Numbered from the stretch's first letter, positions 27,344 to 36,814 are shown. The stretch: DNA of 64,000 nt from Methylomonas lenta (GCF_001644015.1 NZ_LUUI01000105.1:1-64000); one strand, 5' to 3'. Notes: generated by a model not told the origin, from the sequence alone. Numbers and translations are program-made.

Positions 27344-27829
27344 ATGAACATAACAAAATCCATTAAAACATTTATATTTTCAGGCATCATGGGGTTACTT
27401 ATGAGCAGCGTTTGTTATGCGGATGCTCCGCATTCCGTCACAGCGCTCGAGCACGCTGTGACGGCAGAGGCGCACAATAAATTAGGCCACACAAATGATG
27501 TTAAAAATCATATTGACCAGGCTATTAAACATGCTACTGAAAGTGAAAAAGCCCATGCCACTGCGCATACGCATGTCACCGAAGCCGTTAAGCATCTACA
27601 GGAAACAACCAAACAAAAAGATATGCAGCATACGATGTCGGGCGTTTATACCCAAGTCGCGTTAACCCAGGCTGAAAATTCTGAAAAAGCGCATGCAGAT
27701 GCACACAAACATATAACTGAAGCGCTTAAGCATCTAAAAGAAGCTGAAAAACACAATACGGCTGGGCATAAAGATTTGGTTACCGAGCATTTAAATCAAT
27801 CGATTGAGCATATAGAAAGCATGCTCTAA
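27344..27829 (+). CDS. SmbP-like small metal-binding periplasmic protein
   Basis: The 161-residue protein has a signal peptide (MNITKSIKTF to SSVCYA, about residue 26). The mature helical part is dense in His and Lys with a repeating pattern: GHTNDVKNHIDQAIKHATESEKAHA, VTEAVKHLQE, then ADAHKHITEALKHLKEAEKHN. The spaced H-x3-A-x-x-H repeats resemble SmbP of Nitrosomonas, which binds several divalent metals, chiefly copper. It contains two related halves (about 40-80 and 100-155). A periplasmic copper-buffering role is inferred. It stands alone. Confidence 0.75.
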   Translation: MNITKSIKTFIFSGIMGLLMSSVCYADAPHSVTALEHAVTAEAHNKLGHTNDVKNHIDQAIKHATESEKAHATAHTHVTEAVKHLQETTKQKDMQHTMSGVYTQVALTQAENSEKAHADAHKHITEALKHLKEAEKHNTAGHKDLVTEHLNQSIEHIESML

Positions 27830-27833
27830 AAAT

Positions 27834-28432
27834 GTCAAAGCGGCAGGGGTTTAGTCTTGAAAATCATCAACGTAGTCCATAGATACCTTCAATGCATGGC
27901 GAATACGGTGACATGACCGTCATAGACATTCTGGACCCAATCTAGGTGCCATCGGCTGCTTGATACTGAGCTCTGAAGTTATGCTTGCTGAATTGTCCAA
28001 ACCGGACAAACCTGCTATACCGTTAACGGCCACGGATGATTACTAAGAATAGTTTTGCACACCTACCTTGTGCGCTTTTTAGCCCCGCTTTTGCGGGGTT
28101 TTTTTGCCCTTATGGGAATGCGAAGTAGGCGTCACGTAACCACTAGTGTGGCAACGTGACCTGGCGTGTGCTTTCTAAATCAAAGGCGTTTGCCGATGTT
28201 GATCATTCTTGTAATCGATACAAATATTCTGTAAGCGCCAGAATGCGGCTTAGAATAGCCGATCCGTATGCTCGTTTTCCAACACCCACTTTGTCCGCAA
28301 CTTAACCATGAACAGCTGATGCAAACTTCGCAAAACTGCCGTATCGGAAATTGAACATATGAGCGGATTTAGTCGTTGTTTCCGCACTGGCAGTAAACCA
28401 AAAAAACCGAATTCAGGCTTCGCTGGTTAAGT
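27834..28432. other. Intergenic region with one strong terminator
   Basis: Apart from the rho-independent terminator at 28081-28105, I see no gene. Stop codons are frequent in all frames I checked. Confidence 0.5.
28081..28105 (+). terminator. Rho-independent terminator
   Basis: ccccgc (28083-28088) and gcgggg (28093-28098) form a GC stem with a TTTT loop, extended by A-T and G-U pairs, and a seven-T run follows. It is 250 nt after the SmbP-like gene on the plus strand and probably ends that transcript, leaving a long 3' UTR or a small RNA. Confidence 0.8.
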
Positions 28433-28636
28433 TTAAAGATGAAACTGTCCATGTTGATGCCGATCAAAAGGTTTGATTTTTAAAGTGCTATTTAAAAATG
28501 CCTGGACGGTTTGGTTCGGATCGGTTTCTTTGGTGATCAAAGGCCGGATGTTTTTCTGAGGTAAACGCCTGATTAATCCGGTCCCCATGTCACCGGTGAT
28601 CTGTTTACGATTTTGACTGGCGACAGCAATTTTCAT
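28433..28636 (-). pseudogene. NifX-like iron-molybdenum cluster-binding protein, internally deleted
   Basis: The 67-codon frame joins the two ends of a NifX/NifB-C-terminal-like protein. The N-terminus MKIAVASQNRKQITG is typical, but the next residues are DMGTGLIRRLPQKNIRPLITKETDP, which belong near the C-terminus, where relatives read G-G-M-G-x-G-L-x-x-R-L. About 50 residues that normally lie between are missing while the frame is intact. The His-rich tail (DRHQHGQFHL) is kept. It probably no longer binds the cofactor. It lies 33 nt after the DUF1269-like gene on the same strand. Confidence 0.6.
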
Positions 28637-28669
28637 GACATTCTCGTAGTAGAGCTTGATCCGATCAAT

Positions 28670-29176
28670 TTAGAGATAATTGGGCGGCAACTGCGGCTCA
28701 ATACCTTCGAATTCAACACTAGGATGATGTTTAGTCACCAATTGACGGATGGCCTCAATACGTTCTTTGGGCACATCAATCAAGACTAATAATTCCCCGC
28801 GTTCAATGGCATCCGCGTATTCGTTGACTCTGGAATTACCCACTTGAAGGCCGAACAAGCCGTTCATCATGGCGGCGATAGTGGCGCCATATAACAAAAT
28901 ACCCAGTACCGGGCCGCCGGCAATGGCAAATCCCGCTAAACGTAAAGCCACCAGTCCTGCCAGTAAACCGGTGGCAGCACCCAAAGCCGTAGCGCGTTCC
29001 ACCGCGGGTATAAAATCGGTTTTCTGAAAAATTGATGCTTCAGGCATATCCTCTAACGGTGTGTCGCGATTTGCCAACACATGAATATGCCGATCTTCTA
29101 TGCCTACGATGTGTAATTGATCGACAATTTTATGTGTTGTTTCAATGTTCGGCGTTAAAAAATAAATTCTCCTCAT
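28670..29176 (-). CDS. DUF1269-like membrane-associated protein
   Basis: A protein of about 168 residues. The first 60 residues form a small alpha/beta domain (RIYFLTPNIETTHKIVDQL, IHVLANRD). A Gly/Ala-rich hydrophobic hairpin follows (about 70-115, ALGAATGLLAGLVALRLAGFAIAGGPVLGILLYGATIAAMM). The end is again soluble (ELLVLIDVPKERIEAIRQLV). This is the pattern of DUF1269/YflT-like stress-associated proteins. I prefer the ATG at 29176 to that at 29182 because GAGG is 8 nt before the former and only 2 nt before the latter. Confidence 0.7.
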   Translation of the reverse strand: MRRIYFLTPNIETTHKIVDQLHIVGIEDRHIHVLANRDTPLEDMPEASIFQKTDFIPAVERATALGAATGLLAGLVALRLAGFAIAGGPVLGILLYGATIAAMMNGLFGLQVGNSRVNEYADAIERGELLVLIDVPKERIEAIRQLVTKHHPSVEFEGIEPQLPPNYL

Positions 29177-29220
29177 GTCCATATCCTCTAATTCAATTTT
29201 TTAAACGACAGACTTATTCA

Positions 29221-30486
29221 TTAAGTACCGTCGCGCCAAGAGACTAGATAATGCCGTTGCTCTGGGCTTAAGGCATCAATACGTAAGCCCATTACTGCCA
29301 ACTTCATTTGCGCAACCTGCCGATCGATATTAACAGGGACCTGATGAACGCTGTGTGTCAGCTTAGTGCCGTTTCGCCACAAATATGCCATACTCAAGGC
29401 CTGATTAGCAAAACTCATGTCCATGACAGCCGCTGGATGACCTTCGGCAGCGGCTAGATTGACTAATCGACCTTCAGTCAACAATCGAATGCATCGACCA
29501 CCTTTTAATCGATAAGATTGAACATGCGTCCGTGGGCGCTGTTTTACAACGGCCAAGGCTTCCAGCGCTGGAATGTTGATCTCAACATTGAAATGTCCGG
29601 CATTGGCGATCACACAGCCGTCTTTCATGATTTCAAAATGTGCTGTATCCAATACATGTTTGTCGCCGGTAGCCGTGACAATAAAGTCGGAACAGGCGGC
29701 GGCTTCAAACATCGGCATTACCCGAAAACCATCCATTGCCGCTTCCAGAGCCTTTAGCGGTTCAACTTCGGTAACGATCACTTGCGCACCATGGCCCTTG
29801 GCGCGCATGGCGATACCACGCCCACACCAACCATAGCCTGCGACCGTGAATATTTTACCAGCCAGCAGAATATTAGTAGCGCGGATAATTCCATCCAAAG
29901 CACTTTGTCCGGTGCCATATCGGTTATCGAATAGATGCTTGGTCATGGCGTCGTTCACCGCAATCACCGGATATTTGAGCGCACCCTCTTCGGCCATGGC
30001 ACGTAAGCGAAGTACGCCAGTAGTGGTTTCTTCGCTACCTCCCCGTATAGTGGCTAATAATTCGGTCCGATGCTGATGTAATTCGCTAATGAGGTCGGCG
30101 CCATCATCCATGGTCAATTGTGGCCTGTGATCCAGCGCTTTACTGATGTGATGGTAATACGTAGTGGTATCTTCGCCGCGAATGGCAAACGTGGGGATTT
30201 GTTCATGTCGCACAAGTGCCGCCGCCACATCATCCTGAGTACTGAGTGGATTACTGGCGCATAGCACCAACTCTGCGCCACCCATGCGTAGGGTGCGGGC
30301 CAGATTGGCCGTTTCGGTGGTGATATGCAAGCAGCCGCTAATACGTGCGCCGGCCAAGGGTTGCTCACGAGTAAATCGTTTATAAATGGCTCGCAACACC
30401 GGCATTTCGGAAAAGGCCCAATCTATACGTTCACGTCCGGCGTCCGCTAAGGTAATATCTTTGATATCGTGATCGGTCGTCATCAT
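29221..30486 (-). CDS. ahcY: Adenosylhomocysteinase
   Basis: The 421-residue enzyme reversibly hydrolyses S-adenosylhomocysteine to homocysteine and adenosine with bound NAD. It has SGCLHITTETANLARTL, the NAD-binding GYGWCGRGIAMRAKGHGAQVIVTE, ATGDKHV and NAGHFNVEI. It belongs to the shorter group whose C-terminus reads YLVSWRDGT, common in archaea and some bacteria, rather than the longer form ending in HYRY. It lies 11 nt after pcm on the same strand, so a methyltransferase that produces S-adenosylhomocysteine and the enzyme that removes it are co-transcribed. Confidence 0.94.
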   Translation of the reverse strand: MMTTDHDIKDITLADAGRERIDWAFSEMPVLRAIYKRFTREQPLAGARISGCLHITTETANLARTLRMGGAELVLCASNPLSTQDDVAAALVRHEQIPTFAIRGEDTTTYYHHISKALDHRPQLTMDDGADLISELHQHRTELLATIRGGSEETTTGVLRLRAMAEEGALKYPVIAVNDAMTKHLFDNRYGTGQSALDGIIRATNILLAGKIFTVAGYGWCGRGIAMRAKGHGAQVIVTEVEPLKALEAAMDGFRVMPMFEAAACSDFIVTATGDKHVLDTAHFEIMKDGCVIANAGHFNVEINIPALEALAVVKQRPRTHVQSYRLKGGRCIRLLTEGRLVNLAAAEGHPAAVMDMSFANQALSMAYLWRNGTKLTHSVHQVPVNIDRQVAQMKLAVMGLRIDALSPEQRHYLVSWRDGT

Positions 30487-30497
30487 AAGGGGCTCAT

Positions 30498-31166
30498 TTA
30501 ATTATCGTCTTTGTTGTGGATGCCGGTCAGCGGCACAAAGTTCACACCCAATACAACGCAGCTATCGACTTGATTGTCAGCATTTTTTTTCAACACCATC
30601 AGCTCTTGATAGCAATAGGCTAAACCGACAGGTATCACCAAACTGGCACCGATTGCGAGTTGATCAATTAAGGCTGGCGGAATATGTGGAACGGCTGCGG
30701 TAACAATAATGCCGTCAAAAGGCGCATATTCAGGCCAGCCGTGATAACCATTAGCCTGGCGAACCACTACATTGTGATAACCAAGATCATTTAGCCGGTT
30801 TCGAGCCGATTTGGCCAATTTTTCAATAATTTCCATCGAATAAACCAGTTTGACCAGCTTGGATAGCACAGCGGCTTGATAATCCGAGCCAGTACCAATT
30901 TCCAAAATCACATCGCCGGACTCAGTATTTAACAAGTCAGTCATCAGCGCCACGATATAGGGCTGAGAAATAGTTTGTCCTGAACCTATGGGCGCTGGGC
31001 CATTTTCGTAGGCAAGGTAGCGTAAGTCATCTGGCAAAAATTCATGCCGGGGTACTTGTTTCAAAACCTGAATAACCCGAGCATCCAACGAATCTATGCC
31101 GGTGTATTGCCGGCTCAGTTCGACCTCATTCTCAATATCCTTCAACATGCGATCCGGATTTTTCAT
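30498..31166 (-). CDS. pcm: Protein-L-isoaspartate O-methyltransferase
   Basis: The enzyme methylates isoaspartyl residues in damaged proteins using SAM. It shows RHEFLPDDLRYLAYENGPAPIGSGQTISQPYIVALM, then the SAM site VILEIGTGSDYQAAVLS, where the usual GTGSGY has Asp for the second Gly. The frame extends to a TTG at 31211, but the extra N-terminal residues are not family-like; ATG at 31166 (222 aa) or 31148 fits better. It is the first gene of the pcm-ahcY pair. Confidence 0.9.
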   Translation of the reverse strand: MKNPDRMLKDIENEVELSRQYTGIDSLDARVIQVLKQVPRHEFLPDDLRYLAYENGPAPIGSGQTISQPYIVALMTDLLNTESGDVILEIGTGSDYQAAVLSKLVKLVYSMEIIEKLAKSARNRLNDLGYHNVVVRQANGYHGWPEYAPFDGIIVTAAVPHIPPALIDQLAIGASLVIPVGLAYCYQELMVLKKNADNQVDSCVVLGVNFVPLTGIHNKDDN

Positions 31167-31498
31167 GATTGCTCGGTGGTTAATTGTCTGGCATAGGGTG
31201 TTGTGAACCAAGATTACCCTGGGTACTGCTTCGTTTGAGTAGCAGTTTCAATACTTCAAAAAACAAACAGTGATTTCAACAAGATTGCAGTTATATTTCA
31301 ATTCGTAGTGTTACTAATTGTTTTAATCAAGCTAATGGTGTACCGCCTTAACTGAAAATGGCAAACAGATCAATTTTGACCAAGTGAATACTCATGGAAG
31401 CAATGGTTCAAGCTCGTTTTTAACTAACATTTCTTCAAAAATGTTCAACTGCACGAAATCGAAACCGACCCTGCATAATCGCCGGGTTGGGTGATGGT

Positions 31499-34400
31499 TC
31501 ATTCATGACTGATATCAGTGCTTGGCAGGGGCGTGCTTTCGCTCAATAACCAAGGATTTCCGCCAATTGCAGCAATGTTGTTGGTCACAGTTTGTTCTGT
31601 GACGAATCGATGTAAATAATTTGGACCACCTGCTTTAGGCCCGGTACCGGATAATTTCATGCCGCCGAATGGCTGTACGCCAACCACCGCCCCGATCATA
31701 TTGCGATTAATATAGATATTGCCGACTTGCGCATGTTGTTGCACATATTGCATGGTTGCTTTGATGCGGCTATGCACGCCCAAGGTTAAACCGTAACCGG
31801 TTGCATTCACTGCTGTAACTACATTCGCCAAGTCATTCGAGGCATAGCGGACGACATGCAGGATAGGGCCGAAAATTTCTTGTTCCAGCAAAGATAAGTT
31901 GGGGATTTCCAGCAATGTGGGTGGAAAGAAATGCCCTTTATTCAACTCAGCGGCTAAAGGTAGTTGATAGATTAGCTTGGCATAAGGTTGTAGTTTTTCG
32001 ATGTGTGCAGATAAGGCTGCTACAGCATGTTGATCGATGACGGGGCCGATATCGTTACTGATGTTTGCAGGTGAGCCGACCCGCAACAGTTGCATGGCTC
32101 CGATTATACGAGCAATGATTTTATCCGCGATTTCTTCAGGCAGAAATAACACCCTCAGTGCAGAACAGCGCTGTCCGGCACTGTTGAATGCCGAATGCAA
32201 TGCATCTGAGACCAATTGTTCTTCATGCGCCGAGCTATCGGCAATCATCACATTTTGTCCGCCAGTTTCGGCAATCAACGCCGCGATAGCACCCGAACGA
32301 TTAGCCAGTTGCCGGTTAATCAGCTGTGCAGTTGTGCTGGAGCCAGTAAATGCAACACCGGCAACCCTGGTATCGCCGAGCAATTGGCGACCAATGTCAA
32401 CACCTTCGCCCGGTAAAAAATGCAACACCTCATGTGGAATGCCGGCTTGATGAAGTAATTGCATGCACAACATGGCCGTCAGTGATGTCTGTAGTGCCGG
32501 TTTGGCAATCACGGTATTGCCTGTGACTAATGCGGCGATTATTTGGCCCAGGTAAATCGCAACCGGGAAGTTCCACGGGCTAATACAGACGAAGACCCCA
32601 CGACCGTAATGTAATAACTGATTGTTCTCGCCGGTGGGGCCCGGCAATAGTTGTGGCTGGCCGCATAACTCAAGCGCGCTGGCGGCATAATAGCGGCACA
32701 GATCAACCGCTTCGCGTATTTCCGCCAGCGCATCGGATACTGTGCGACCACCCTCGCGGACAATCAGCGACAAAAGTTCAGATCTATGTTGTTCCAACAA
32801 GTCGGCAGCATTACAACAATAAGCGGCTCGAGTTTCAACCGGACATAAACGCCAATTGGCAAAGGCCGCAGACGCTTGCTGCAACGCTCGTTCAATGGTT
32901 TCCGAGTTGCTGATAGTCAGATGGCCGACCAAGCAATCCCGATCATATGGACTGAATAATGGGCGTGATTCGCCAGTATTGGTTTGACCCGCGACTAAGG
33001 GATAAGCCTGCCAGGTACGTTCGGCCATTTGATCCAAATCCTGTTGCAATTTCTCCAGCATTGCCAAATCATTTAAATTTAGCCCTTGAGAATTCTTGCG
33101 CTGCTGGCCAAACAAGTCAGGTGGGCGAGGGATGGTCTGCAGGCAAGGGGAGTGTAATTCGCTGATTGGATCTCGGCTCAAAGTTTCAAGACTGATACGC
33201 GGATTTTCGATTTGATGAATGAACGAAGTATTGGCGCCATTTTCCATTAGGCGTCGAACCAGATAGGGTAATAAGTCCCGATAGCGGCCAACCGGCGCGT
33301 ACACTCTGCAGCTCAGTGTCTGTGGATGACGTGCTAGCAATTCGTCATACAAGGCTACGCCCATGCCGTGCAGTCGCTGAAATTCAAAGCCGGGATGCTG
33401 CTGTCCTAACCAACAAATGGCTGCAATGCTATGAGCATTATGGGTGGCAAATTGCGGATAGATCTGATTCGGATGTGACATGATTAAACGTGCACAAGCC
33501 AGGTAGGATAGGTCGGTGGCAGCTTTGCGGGTAAAAACCGGATAATCGTCCCAGCCGTTTTCCTGTGCGCGTTTGATCTCACTGTCCCAATAGGCTCCTT
33601 TGACCAAACGTAGAGGAATTAATCGATTTTGCTGTTCAGCTAAAGCAACCAGCCATTGGATAACCGGCATAGCCCGCTTTTGATAGGCTTGTACCGCTAA
33701 ACCTAAACCTTGCCAGCCCATCAAGGCCGGATCGCTAGATATCTTGCTAAAAATATCCAGTGACATATCCAGCCGCTCAACTTCCTCAGCATCGATGGTG
33801 ACGCTGATATTGGCAGCGCGGGCGTGTTTGGCCAACGCCAACAGTTTCTTGCTCAGCGAGTCTATCGCATCGCGATGCTGTAGAACTTCATATCGCGGGT
33901 ATAAGGCAGACAATTTAATGGAAATGCCGGGATTGGCAAACAAATCACTCCCTGCGGCTTGGGCCAGGATGTCAATGGCTTCAAAATAAGCTTGGTAATA
34001 GCGATCAGCGTCGTCTTCCGTTAGCGCCGACTCTCCCAGCATATCGAAGGAATAACGATAAGCGGAGTGCCGAGCTGCTTGAGTCAGGGCAGTGTCTAAG
34101 TTCTCCGCCATCACAAAGTGATGCGCCAGTTGTTGAATCGCCTGGGTTATAACTGTACATAGTAGCGGTTGGCCTAACCGAAGCAATAAACCGTCCAGAA
34201 TGCTTTGTCCATTGCGTTGGGCATGACGAATGCTATCTTCAATTTTGGCACCCAACAGCAAGGCGCTACTAGCCATATTGACCAGCAATGAATCGCTATG
34301 AAGCCAATGACTCTGCCATTTGCCGGCAAGCAATTTGTCCTGCAAAAACCGGTTTTGGGTCTGGCTATCCGGTATTCTTAATAGTGCTTCGGCGATACCC

Positions 34401-34639
34401 ATCAGCAGAATACCTTCATCACTGTTAAGGCTATATTCCTGCAAAAATGCTGCAAAGGGTCTGTTTGCCGGGCGTTGAGTGCGTATGGCCGAGATCAATT
34501 GGCTGGAAAACTCAGCAATCCATTGCTGATCAATATTTCCCAGGCTTTGTTCCAGATGGATCAGAAGCTCAGGTTCAGGTTGGATAAATGCCTGGTTAAT
34601 ATGATTGCGTAGGTCGCACAAGCGGTTTACGTTGACCAT
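31499..34639 (-). CDS. putA: Bifunctional proline dehydrogenase / L-glutamate gamma-semialdehyde dehydrogenase
   Basis: A protein of about 1046 residues that oxidises proline to glutamate. The first half is a FAD proline dehydrogenase barrel with SIKLSALYPRYE, VTIDAEEVERLDMSLD, LVKGAYWDSEIKRAQENGWDDYPVFTRK and ATHNAHSIAA. The second half is an aldehyde dehydrogenase with SPWNFPVAIYLGQIIAAL, AFTGSSTTAQLI, AETGGQN and catalytic Cys in SAGQRCSALRV. The size is that of PutA forms without the N-terminal ribbon-helix-helix repressor domain. I use ATG 34639, which has AGGTGG just upstream, over GTG 34648. Confidence 0.95.
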   Translation of the reverse strand: MVNVNRLCDLRNHINQAFIQPEPELLIHLEQSLGNIDQQWIAEFSSQLISAIRTQRPANRPFAAFLQEYSLNSDEGILLMGIAEALLRIPDSQTQNRFLQDKLLAGKWQSHWLHSDSLLVNMASSALLLGAKIEDSIRHAQRNGQSILDGLLLRLGQPLLCTVITQAIQQLAHHFVMAENLDTALTQAARHSAYRYSFDMLGESALTEDDADRYYQAYFEAIDILAQAAGSDLFANPGISIKLSALYPRYEVLQHRDAIDSLSKKLLALAKHARAANISVTIDAEEVERLDMSLDIFSKISSDPALMGWQGLGLAVQAYQKRAMPVIQWLVALAEQQNRLIPLRLVKGAYWDSEIKRAQENGWDDYPVFTRKAATDLSYLACARLIMSHPNQIYPQFATHNAHSIAAICWLGQQHPGFEFQRLHGMGVALYDELLARHPQTLSCRVYAPVGRYRDLLPYLVRRLMENGANTSFIHQIENPRISLETLSRDPISELHSPCLQTIPRPPDLFGQQRKNSQGLNLNDLAMLEKLQQDLDQMAERTWQAYPLVAGQTNTGESRPLFSPYDRDCLVGHLTISNSETIERALQQASAAFANWRLCPVETRAAYCCNAADLLEQHRSELLSLIVREGGRTVSDALAEIREAVDLCRYYAASALELCGQPQLLPGPTGENNQLLHYGRGVFVCISPWNFPVAIYLGQIIAALVTGNTVIAKPALQTSLTAMLCMQLLHQAGIPHEVLHFLPGEGVDIGRQLLGDTRVAGVAFTGSSTTAQLINRQLANRSGAIAALIAETGGQNVMIADSSAHEEQLVSDALHSAFNSAGQRCSALRVLFLPEEIADKIIARIIGAMQLLRVGSPANISNDIGPVIDQHAVAALSAHIEKLQPYAKLIYQLPLAAELNKGHFFPPTLLEIPNLSLLEQEIFGPILHVVRYASNDLANVVTAVNATGYGLTLGVHSRIKATMQYVQQHAQVGNIYINRNMIGAVVGVQPFGGMKLSGTGPKAGGPNYLHRFVTEQTVTNNIAAIGGNPWLLSESTPLPSTDISHE

Positions 34640-34858
34640 TTTTTCCACCTGTATGCAGTTTAGAATAACGCACTACTAAAGCTGCGTTTGCCGACATTTT
34701 TAGGCGATAAACAGAATCAATACAAGCATCAAGTTCATGAAGCAGAATCAGGTAAATCGTTATTCCTTGAGCAGACTGCTTAGGACAGTAGTTTTCCTTT
34801 AAGGCCAGCAGGAGTTCGCGTGCCGAATACAGTAAGGGAAGTTGCTTTTGTCGATAGC

Positions 34859-35332
34859 TTAAGCAAGCCGCAGTTGTGTCAAAGAAGCTATCACCGGTGC
34901 GCCGGTGATATCAGGAATAATATTCAATTCAAGCAGGTTGATTGCCGGTAGATCAACCTGATGCTCTTCAATTTCGGAGGTTGCGCCAGTGGGGCTGAAG
35001 TTCCATTGTTGTCTGACGATTTCGTGAAAAGTTACTCCGTTATCTGCCGACCAGCGTAAGTCGTAAATTTGTGTGCGTTCGGTTTGGTTTTCTTCAAATT
35101 TCAGCTTGATCAACCGAATTTGTTGTGGGTTGTTAAAGCGTAGGCGAATAGTTTGTTTTCCCGCTTCAGCTGCGCGCCATCCGCAGGTCAAGCCTGGAAG
35201 TAGCGCTGATTCTATCGGATATGAAGCGTCCTCAGAACTAATCTCTACTTCTGCCAGTAATTCAAGATTTAACCAATCTGTATCAATCGATGCAGTTTCT
35301 GTTATGTCCTGGTTGATAAGTCTTTTACGCAT
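34859..35332 (-). CDS. Discoidin/F5-8-type-C-like domain protein, hypothetical
   Basis: The 157-residue protein has no signal peptide. From about residue 25 it reads as a beta-sandwich: YPIESALLPGLTCGWRAAEAGKQTIRLRFNNPQQIRLIKLKFEE, YDLRWSADNGVTFHEIVRQQWNF, LLELNIIPD. This resembles galactose-binding-like discoidin domains. It probably binds a ligand, perhaps a glycan, in the cytoplasm. The family name is tentative. It is a single gene between putA and a methyltransferase gene. Confidence 0.65.
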   Translation of the reverse strand: MRKRLINQDITETASIDTDWLNLELLAEVEISSEDASYPIESALLPGLTCGWRAAEAGKQTIRLRFNNPQQIRLIKLKFEENQTERTQIYDLRWSADNGVTFHEIVRQQWNFSPTGATSEIEEHQVDLPAINLLELNIIPDITGAPVIASLTQLRLA

Positions 35333-35451
35333 GGGTAATACCTTCTGATGTTAAGCCAGAGCAATGCCCTAGTTATGTAGTTTATGAGTCTATCAGGCAA
35401 CTCATAACAAATTGACATCTTATTATCAGAGTTGGGCGTGTTTGTTGTTGC

Positions 35452-36429
35452 TTACAGTGGCTTTCGCGCGGTAAAAATCAAATATTCGGTTAGTTTTTCG
35501 GTGAATAACTGATGTTGCGCCAGGCCGACTAAGTAGTTTGCGGTTTGGGCTTGAGTGCGCAAGCCCAGCCATTGGCTAATCTTTTGCACAGGTTGTAGGC
35601 GCTTGGCGACTTTGTACATATAATCGGCGGAGGCTATCGTTTGAGCAGTGATGTCATGGCATTGAAGGGTTTCAAAGCCTTGTTGCTGCATAAGTTGCTC
35701 GAATTCATCCCGTGCGCACAGGTTAGGCACCGCCCAGCCGTTCAAACAGGTTACTACAGCTTGCCATTGTTGTTCATTAAATTGACGTTGCAGCAAAAAT
35801 CCGTCACATACGACCACTCGGCCGCCAGGTTTTAAGACTCGCCAGGCTTCCGCTAAAAAGTCGGCTTTATTTAAGGCATGGCAAGAACTTTCCAGTGCCC
35901 AGACTACATCAAATGTGGCTGCTGCGAAGGGCATCTGGCAAAAATCGGCAACTTGAAAGTCGACTAATTCTGCTACAGCATGTCGGCGTGCATGTTGGCG
36001 AGCATAGTCAGCTTGTTTGGCGCTGATGGTGATGCCTGTAACAGAATTTCCCTGTTGTTTGGCCATCCAGATGCTACTGCCGCCAATGCCGCAGCCGGCA
36101 TCCAGTACTTTATAGCCAGGCTGAATGCCGGCTTTTTCATATAGTATCTGGTTTTTATTCAGCAGCGCCTGATGTTGTTTATAAGGTGTACTTTCATCCC
36201 AATAGCCATAATGCAGGGCTAGGTTGTCGCTGTTGCACCAGGCGAACAGATAATCGCGATAACATTCGTCATAATGTTTGGTGGCGTCGGCTTTTAGTGC
36301 ATCACCGGTTAGCTCGCTGGTATGACCCTGATTTTGGTCGCGGTAATCTTGATTAGGTTCTAAGGTGTACATCGATAGTCTGGGTTGGGTGGGCAGAAAT
36401 AGGAGGTTTTTACAAGGTTTGCTGACCAT
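35452..36429 (-). CDS. Class I SAM-dependent methyltransferase
   Basis: The 325-residue protein carries motif I VLDAGCGIGGSSIWMA, then VTGITISAKQADYA, VDFQVADFCQMPF, DVVWALESSCHALNKADFLAEAWRVLKPGGRVVV. This layout is shared by small-molecule C-methyltransferases of the tocopherol/sterol type. The substrate is unknown. The upstream ATG overlaps the previous gene by 20 nt; the next ATG at 36372 (Met-20) begins the charged segment and may be the true start, but neither has a good ribosome site. Confidence 0.82.
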   Translation of the reverse strand: MVSKPCKNLLFLPTQPRLSMYTLEPNQDYRDQNQGHTSELTGDALKADATKHYDECYRDYLFAWCNSDNLALHYGYWDESTPYKQHQALLNKNQILYEKAGIQPGYKVLDAGCGIGGSSIWMAKQQGNSVTGITISAKQADYARQHARRHAVAELVDFQVADFCQMPFAAATFDVVWALESSCHALNKADFLAEAWRVLKPGGRVVVCDGFLLQRQFNEQQWQAVVTCLNGWAVPNLCARDEFEQLMQQQGFETLQCHDITAQTIASADYMYKVAKRLQPVQKISQWLGLRTQAQTANYLVGLAQHQLFTEKLTEYLIFTARKPL

Positions 36430-36814
36430 TATAAGTCAGTTTCAGGATATTCTTCATGGCACCGCCTGGCGATAACAGCTGCGGATGTCTGATTTTTAGC
36501 AGCTTAACGATGTGATGTATAGGCTGTTGCTTCAGGGCGTCCAAATCCATCCCATAGCGAATTTTGAACAAGCTTTGCTGTTTACCTACGGGTAAACCAG
36601 CCAAAATTTCCGCTAACTGTTGATTAATCAATTGTTGAGCCAGCAGTAATTCAGGCTGAATTTGGTCTTTAAGATTTGCTGGGGCAGTTTTTTGGTCGTT
36701 TGTGATAGCGGGAGCCGAAAGATTTAAATTTTTATTACGCATCTCCCGTAAACGACTGCTTTTGCCATTGGCCAATAAGGTCGAGCTGGTTTCTGTCGGT
36801 TTAAAATCAGTCAT
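36410..36814 (-). CDS. Hypothetical protein (134 aa)
   Basis: The frame overlaps tcdA by 8 nt and the methyltransferase gene by 20 nt, so it is probably real and co-translated. The protein is soluble, with a Ser/Thr/Asn-rich N-terminal third and a helical C-terminal part (LLLAQQLINQQLAEILAGLPVGKQQSLFKIRYGMDLDALK). No family is recognised. Confidence 0.6.
   Translation of the reverse strand: MTDFKPTETSSTLLANGKSSRLREMRNKNLNLSAPAITNDQKTAPANLKDQIQPELLLAQQLINQQLAEILAGLPVGKQQSLFKIRYGMDLDALKQQPIHHIVKLLKIRHPQLLSPGGAMKNILKLTYNGQQTL

Noticed and set aside
31167-31498. S-adenosylhomocysteine riboswitch before pcm-ahcY
   Set aside because: I looked for a conserved stem-loop in the leader and saw none. 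A covariance-model search would be decisive.
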